Source: Ruminococcus sp. UBA3800 (GTDB lineage Bacteria; Bacillota; Clostridia; Oscillospirales; Ruminococcaceae). Taken from it: a stretch of DNA of 8,626 bases. Below are positions 5,149-8,626 of the stretch, one piece after another (within the stretch, counting starts at the first letter, position 1; every line of letters starts with the position of its first letter). Where the stretch lies: contig DFEO01000044.1 of assembly GCA_002368715.1 (NCBI GenBank), positions 1 to 8,626 on the forward strand, in the 5' to 3' direction. Position numbers and translations under genes: made by a program. The notes under the pieces were generated by a model. That model did not search any database and was not told the DNA's origin. It saw only the letters and a program-made list of their open reading frames with translations.

Positions 5149-5929
5149 GAAAAAGTACATTATCGGTCTTATTTGTGTTATAATGTCAGTGTCGATGTGC
5201 GCCTGCGCAAGCAGCGACAGCTCCTCCGAAAAGGACACTGCATCCTCGAAGGCAAACAGCGGGGCAGACTCGGCTGCGGCAAAGGATGATGATTCGCCGT
5301 ATACCATGCTCGCAGATTTTGAAAAAGGCGCATCCGATAAGTTCATAGCCTCTGACGGCTGGACAAACGGAAATCCTTTCGACTGCACTTGGAAAGCTGA
5401 TAACGTGACCTTCGAGAACGGACTTATGAAGCTCACGATCGACGAGACCTATGAATATACGGCAGGTGAATACCGCTCCAACGATTTTTACGGCTACGGA
5501 CTGTATGAAGTGTCCATGAAGGCAATAAAGAACCCCGGTGTCGTATCCTCGTTCTTCACCTATACAGGCCCCAGCGACGGTAATCCCTGGGACGAGATAG
5601 ATATCGAATTTCTGGGCAAGGACACGACCCAGGTGCAGTTCAATTACTACACCAACGGTCAGGGCGGCCACGAGTATCTTTATGACCTCGGGTTCGACGC
5701 AAGCGAGGAGTTCCACGAATATGGGTTTGAGTGGAAGAAGGACAGCATAACCTGGTATGTGGACGGCGAGCCTGTATACACAGCGACAGAGAACCTCCCT
5801 GTGACAGAGAGCAAGATAATGATGAATGCCTGGAACGGCAAGGGCGTTGACAGCTGGATCGGTAAGTATGACGGCACAACACCGCTCACGGCAGAGTATA
5901 AGTGGGCAAGGTTTACCAAGGCCGAATAA
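5147..5929 (+). CDS. GH16 licheninase (endo-beta-1,3-1,4-glucanase), lipoprotein
   Basis: This 260-aa secreted enzyme cleaves beta-1,4 bonds next to beta-1,3 bonds in lichenan and cereal beta-glucan (EC 3.2.1.73). It resembles Bacillus lichenases along its length. The catalytic signature [13 protein letters not shown] (148-160) gives nucleophile E150, helper D152 and acid/base E154; VQFNYYTNG (163-171) and KIMMNAWNG (223-231) are also lichenase hallmarks. The signal peptide ends in MCAC, a borderline lipobox with C20, followed by a Ser/Ala/Asp-rich tether (21-50), so the enzyme is probably held on the outer face of the membrane. C80 (PFDC) aligns with one cysteine of the Bacillus disulfide, but its partner is replaced by A106. 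The start is chosen by AAAGGA (5132-5137); the in-frame ATG at 5117 overlaps the -10 box. The gene is monocistronic. Confidence 0.94.
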   Translation: MKKYIIGLICVIMSVSMCACASSDSSSEKDTASSKANSGADSAAAKDDDSPYTMLADFEKGASDKFIASDGWTNGNPFDCTWKADNVTFENGLMKLTIDETYEYTAGEYRSNDFYGYGLYEVSMKAIKNPGVVSSFFTYTGPSDGNPWDEIDIEFLGKDTTQVQFNYYTNGQGGHEYLYDLGFDASEEFHEYGFEWKKDSITWYVDGEPVYTATENLPVTESKIMMNAWNGKGVDSWIGKYDGTTPLTAEYKWARFTKAE

Positions 5930-5994
5930 AGCGTCAGCAAAATGATATAGGATCATGAATAAGGGTATGTCAAAATTTCCAACTTGAGCAGAGG

Positions 5995-6028
5995 GTCCTC
6001 CTGTGCAGACAGGAGGGCTTTCTGTTTT
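5995..6028 (+). terminator. Rho-independent terminator of the lichenase gene
   Basis: CCTCCTGT (5997-6004) pairs perfectly with ACAGGAGG (6009-6016) around GCAG. Outer pairs 5995/6018 and 5996/6017 extend the stem, and TTTCTGTTTTG follows. It lies 66 bases after the stop codon. Confidence 0.8.
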
Positions 6029-6076
6029 GTTTGGTGAAAAAATCGCATAAAATATGGATAAAGTATGATATTCCTA

Positions 6077-6111
6077 TTGACAAACATAGAATTATATTGT
6101 ACAATATAATT
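6077..6111 (+). promoter_or_regulatory. Promoter and palindromic operator of the DUF4234-DUF2752 unit
   Basis: TTGACA (6077-6082), a 17-base spacer and TACAAT (6100-6105) form a near-consensus promoter. The -10 box lies within a perfect 22-bp palindrome (6090-6111), centred on TTGTACAA and flanked by symmetric AT-rich arms. Such a dyad over the -10 is typical of a repressor site (MarR, TetR, GntR or PadR class). No such repressor gene is in the window. Confidence 0.7.
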
Positions 6112-6149
6112 GTCTGAAAATGACCAAAACCATTAAAGGAGTGTTATTT

Positions 6150-6674
6150 ATGATTTGTAGTTCATGCGGAGCTCAGAACGCCGACGGCGCACAGAATTGT
6201 CAGTTCTGTGGAACACCTTTCACAACCAACCAGCAGTTCAACGGAGCACAGCAGCAGTATGGCGGAGCACAGCAGCAGTATGGCGCAGGACAGCCTGTTT
6301 TCGTTGCTCAGCCTGCTCCCAACATCCAGAAGAAGGATGTAGTCAAGCTCATCATCCTTTCTATCGTTACCTGCGGTATCTATGGCATCATCTGGTTTGT
6401 AAACCTCACAGACGATACCAATCTTCTGTCTCAGGAGCCCAGCCCCACATCAGGTGGAACGGCTTTCCTGCTCACACTTGTAACCTGTGGTATCTACGGT
6501 TTCTACTGGGCATACAAGAGAGGCGAGATACTTGATAAGTATGCGGCTTCTCTCGGAAGACAGGGTTCTAACAACGCTGTTCTGTATCTGGTTCTCCAGA
6601 TAGTCGGACTTGGCATAGTTGCTTATGTTCTTATGCAGAACGAGCTCAATAAGATAGCAGACGGAACATTCTGA
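6150..6674 (+). CDS. Zinc-ribbon DUF4234 membrane protein
   Basis: This 174-aa protein begins with a zinc ribbon, CSSC (3-6) and CQFC (17-20), then a Gln/Gly/Tyr-rich segment (about 27-50) with two GAQQQYG units. The C-terminal DUF4234 membrane domain has likely spans near 64-84, 104-122 and 142-162. The word VTCGIYG occurs twice (73-79 and 111-117), showing internal duplication of the membrane unit. The function of DUF4234 proteins is not known; the zinc ribbon would face the cytosol. The start at 6150 follows AAAGGAG (6135-6141) by eight bases; the in-frame ATG at 6120 has no ribosome binding site. The DUF2752 gene begins five bases after its stop, implying cotranscription, and a palindrome over the promoter suggests repression. 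Confidence 0.82.
   Translation: MICSSCGAQNADGAQNCQFCGTPFTTNQQFNGAQQQYGGAQQQYGAGQPVFVAQPAPNIQKKDVVKLIILSIVTCGIYGIIWFVNLTDDTNLLSQEPSPTSGGTAFLLTLVTCGIYGFYWAYKRGEILDKYAASLGRQGSNNAVLYLVLQIVGLGIVAYVLMQNELNKIADGTF
6243..6284 (+). repeat. Two-copy 21-bp tandem repeat in the DUF4234 gene
   Basis: Bases 6243-6263 are repeated exactly at 6264-6284. The unit contains CAGCAGCAG and encodes one GAQQQYG unit. Because the unit is seven codons long, copy number could change by slippage without breaking the frame. Confidence 0.85.
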
Positions 6675-6679
6675 TATTT

Positions 6680-7063
6680 ATGAGCGAAAAAAACAGGATC
6701 AGGCGTTCTCTTTTAAAACGCTACTGCATAGCTCTGGTGATCCTTGTGATCTATTACATATTAAAATCGAACGAGCTGATGTCGATCCCTTGTCCGTTTC
6801 ATTATGTCACGGGACTTAAATGTCCGGGCTGCGGTATGACAAGGATGTGTCTTCACCTTGCGAAGGGTGAATTCAGGGCTGCGTTTGCATCCAACGCTGT
6901 GATGTTCTTTTTGGCGCCGCTGTTTGTGCTGGCGGCTGCCACAAAGCTGATCCTGGTCCCTGAGTTTCTGACTCCCGAGTGCAAAGCTTACCGGATCGCA
7001 GAAACAGCGATACTTGTTATTCTGCTTGTGTTCTGGGTGGTCAGGAATATATACGGATTTTAA
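6680..7063 (+). CDS. DUF2752 family membrane protein
   Basis: This 127-aa membrane protein carries the family motif in order: CPF (38-40), TG (44-45), CPGCGMTR (48-55), then a conserved Leu/Gly/Ala region and SNAVMFFLAP (71-80). Likely membrane spans are near 14-29, 72-92 and 106-123. The role of the family is not established; the paired cysteines could bind metal or be redox active, but that is speculation. The ATG is five bases after the DUF4234 stop and no strong Shine-Dalgarno is visible, so translation is probably coupled to the upstream gene. A strong terminator follows at 7071. Proteins of this family often sit beside small TM2- or DUF4234-type membrane proteins in Firmicutes, consistent with this arrangement. 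Confidence 0.82.
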   Translation: MSEKNRIRRSLLKRYCIALVILVIYYILKSNELMSIPCPFHYVTGLKCPGCGMTRMCLHLAKGEFRAAFASNAVMFFLAPLFVLAAATKLILVPEFLTPECKAYRIAETAILVILLVFWVVRNIYGF

Positions 7064-7070
7064 ATCTATA

Positions 7071-7104
7071 AACACCTCTGTCAAAAGACAGGGGTGTTTT
7101 TTTT
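7071..7104 (+). terminator. Rho-independent terminator of the DUF4234-DUF2752 operon
   Basis: AACACCTCTGTC (7071-7082) pairs with GACAGGGGTGTT (7087-7098), twelve pairs with one T-G, around AAAA. Eight T residues follow (7097-7104). This is a textbook terminator. Confidence 0.92.
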
Positions 7105-7106
7105 GC

Positions 7107-7145
7107 AAAAAACAGCACGCTGCCTTGTAACGGGAAGCGTGCTGT
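7107..7145 (-). terminator. Rho-independent terminator of the flavodiiron protein gene
   Basis: Read on the minus strand, ACAGCACGCT (7145-7136) pairs perfectly with AGCGTGCTGT (7121-7112) around a 14-base loop. A run of six T residues (7112-7107) follows. It sits 41 bases beyond the stop codon and directly faces the plus-strand terminator, so the two units converge cleanly. Confidence 0.85.
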
Positions 7146-7186
7146 CGGAATATCCTTATTTACAACATTTTGCAGCGGCAAAGTGC

Positions 7187-8362
7187 TCACGCATTTATCA
7201 CAGCGTCTGCCAGAGCTTCAAGTGCGGCACGGGAGTCGTCCTTGAGAGAAGAGCGGATGGTGACTGTCTCGCCGACAAGCTCGACATTCTTGAACTTTTC
7301 GATGTAGCTCTTCATAACTCTTGCGGCACTGGGAGCCCACGAACCGTTTTCCACAACAGCCACCTTGCGGTTCTGGAAAGCCTTGTCCCTGAGGTGACAG
7401 AGAAGCTCCTCCATTATCGGGAACACTCCGGCATCATAGGACGGCGACATAAACACGGTCTTGTCATATCTGAATGCGTCCTCGATGACCTCGCCCATAT
7501 CCTCTCTTGCGATATCGCTGACTACGACCTTCGGCGCACCCTTTGCCCTGAGCATATCTGCCAGCTCCCCGGCAGCCTTTGCCGTGTTTCCGTGGATAGA
7601 GGCGAACGCTATAAGTATGCCCTCATCCTCGGGCTGATATGACGACCAGGTATTATAGATGCCGAGATAGTAGTCAAGGTCCTCGGTCAGTGCAGGTCCG
7701 TGGAGCGGCAGGATAGCCTTTATCTCGGTGTCTGCCAGCTTTTTAAGAACGCTCTGCACCTGGATGCCGTATTTGCCGACAATGTTGAAATAATATCTTC
7801 TTGCTTCACAAGCCCAGCCGTCCTCATCGACAGCGTCGAGCGTTCCGAACTTGCCGAAGGCATCTGCCGAGAAAAGAAGCTTTTCGCTCTGCTCATAGCT
7901 GAACATGACCTCGGGCCAGTGGACCATCGGAGCAAAGACAAATCTCAGCTTGTGGCTGCCAAGCTCCAGAACATCGCCGTCCTTAACGGTAACGGCTCTT
8001 GCAGCGAGGTCACCGATATCAAAGAACTGACCCATCAGCTGGAAGGTCTTTGCATTTCCAACAGGTGTGATATCGGGGTACTTTTCGATAAGCGCCATAA
8101 GGCTTCCCGTATGGTCGGGCTCCATATGTGAGATAACGACATAATCGGGCTTTCTGCCGTCAAGGGCTTTTTCCAGTTTTTCCAGCCACTCGGCAGTTTT
8201 ACGTTTATCGGCAGTATCCATAACTGCGATCTTTTCATCTATGATAACATAAGAGTTATAAGCCATGCCGTCCGGCACCTCATACTGGCTCTCGAACAAG
8301 TCGAGATCATAGTCATTGACACCGATATAGCGCACAGCCTCGGAAATATCATATTTGTTCAT
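7187..8362 (-). CDS. fprA: Class A flavodiiron protein (FprA-type oxygen/nitric oxide reductase)
   Basis: This 391-aa cytosolic enzyme reduces O2 to water or NO to N2O and protects anaerobes. An N-terminal metallo-beta-lactamase-like domain (about 1-245) carries the diiron ligands H79, E81 and D83 in SHMEPDH, with H148, D167 and H221 (LPLHGPA). A flavodoxin domain (about 248-391) has the FMN phosphate loop SIHGNT (255-260) and the later flavin loops SPSYDAG and ENGSWAP. The length is that of a two-domain class A protein; there is no fused rubredoxin or flavin reductase, so a separate electron donor is needed. The start is supported by GGAGG (complement of 8371-8375), eight bases upstream. The gene is monocistronic with its own near-consensus promoter. 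No rubredoxin gene is in the window. All metal ligands are intact, so it should be active. Confidence 0.95.
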   Translation of the reverse strand: MNKYDISEAVRYIGVNDYDLDLFESQYEVPDGMAYNSYVIIDEKIAVMDTADKRKTAEWLEKLEKALDGRKPDYVVISHMEPDHTGSLMALIEKYPDITPVGNAKTFQLMGQFFDIGDLAARAVTVKDGDVLELGSHKLRFVFAPMVHWPEVMFSYEQSEKLLFSADAFGKFGTLDAVDEDGWACEARRYYFNIVGKYGIQVQSVLKKLADTEIKAILPLHGPALTEDLDYYLGIYNTWSSYQPEDEGILIAFASIHGNTAKAAGELADMLRAKGAPKVVVSDIAREDMGEVIEDAFRYDKTVFMSPSYDAGVFPIMEELLCHLRDKAFQNRKVAVVENGSWAPSAARVMKSYIEKFKNVELVGETVTIRSSLKDDSRAALEALADAVINA

Positions 8363-8413
8363 TTCAAAAACCTCCGTTTCATTTTCATAAAAGCCCCGTC
8401 CGGTGCTGACTCA

Positions 8414-8442
8414 ATTTTACCACATACTCACCCCTTTGTCAA
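8414..8442 (-). promoter_or_regulatory. Promoter of the flavodiiron protein gene
   Basis: On the minus strand a perfect -35 TTGACA (8442-8437) and a 17-base spacer precede TAAAAT (8419-8414). The strong match suggests steady expression. The leader is about 45 bases. No clear regulator site was recognised. Confidence 0.82.
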
Positions 8443-8626
8443 TGCCAGGTGCTTGCCGCACGGCTAATTCCCCCACCCCGCCCGGGAACGTGCAGGCTAC
8501 TCAATAGCAGCCGCCCTCCCCGGAGGGGAGGGGGTGAGCTTAGTCTTAGCTTATCATTTTGTGACACTGCGTGAACCTTGCAGGTGTGTACACCTGCACC
8601 ACCACGTTACGCTCTGCTCGCTCCGC
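8443..8626. other. GC-rich intergenic stretch with hairpins, repeat-like
   Basis: No gene is evident. CCCTCCCC (8514-8521) and GGGGAGGG (8525-8532) form an 8-bp stem with a GGA loop. TGCAGGTG (8579-8586) and CACCTGCA (8591-8598) form another with a TGTA loop. C-rich runs lie at 8470-8483. Composition differs sharply from the AT-rich spacers elsewhere. This looks like a dispersed intergenic repeat cut by the window edge, but repetition cannot be shown from one copy. Confidence 0.4.

Noticed and set aside
5186..5956. 256-codon minus-strand open frame opposite the lichenase gene
   Set aside because: The plus strand encodes an unmistakable GH16 enzyme. The antisense frame has no family features.
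6120..6149. Upstream ATG as the start of the DUF4234 protein
   Set aside because: There is no Shine-Dalgarno before it, whereas AAAGGAG precedes ATG at 6150 and the zinc ribbon begins at once.
7094..7642. 182-codon plus-strand open frame over the flavodiiron gene
   Set aside because: It starts inside a terminator and runs antisense to a gene with all diiron ligands.

Overview
The window looks like part of the chromosome of an anaerobic, fibre-degrading Firmicute, most probably a Ruminococcus-type member of the Oscillospiraceae. This is an inference from the gene content: a lichenase, serine-rich lipoproteins, an AraC-type regulator of the rumen/gut Firmicute kind, DUF4234 and DUF2752 membrane proteins, a class A flavodiiron protein, and strong GGAGG ribosome binding sites. 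No rRNA, tRNA, CRISPR array, transposase or phage gene was seen.

Bases 1-5930 read as a small beta-glucan utilisation locus on the + strand. In order it holds an intracellular GH5 glycoside hydrolase (389-1408); a two-gene operon of a sortase-type cell-wall-anchored protein with an aromatic-rich domain (1742-2671) and an ABC-type sugar-binding lipoprotein (2693-4111); an AraC-family regulator (4303-5055); and a secreted, lipid-anchored GH16 lichenase (5147-5929). The likely flow is that the lichenase cuts mixed-linkage beta-glucan outside the cell, the surface protein and binding lipoprotein capture the products, and the cytosolic GH5 enzyme trims imported oligosaccharides. No permease or ATPase gene lies in the window, so import would need components encoded elsewhere.

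The most interesting signal is regulatory. The 17-base word CATATTTCTGATATAAA is present exactly upstream of the GH5 gene (297-313) and of the lichenase gene (5076-5092). A 14/17 match (1602-1618) lies upstream of the surface protein/binding protein operon. Each copy starts 31-37 bases before a -10 box, and two of the three promoters have no recognisable -35. This fits an activator site, plausibly for the AraC protein encoded inside the locus, and would define a compact regulon.

Bases 6077-7104 form a second unit: a zinc-ribbon DUF4234 membrane protein and a DUF2752 membrane protein, closely spaced, driven by a near-consensus promoter whose -10 box lies inside a perfect 22-bp palindrome. It ends at a strong terminator facing the terminator of the minus-strand flavodiiron protein gene (7187-8362), which has its own near-consensus promoter at 8414-8442. 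The last 180 bases are GC-rich, contain two hairpins, show no gene, and resemble a dispersed intergenic repeat.
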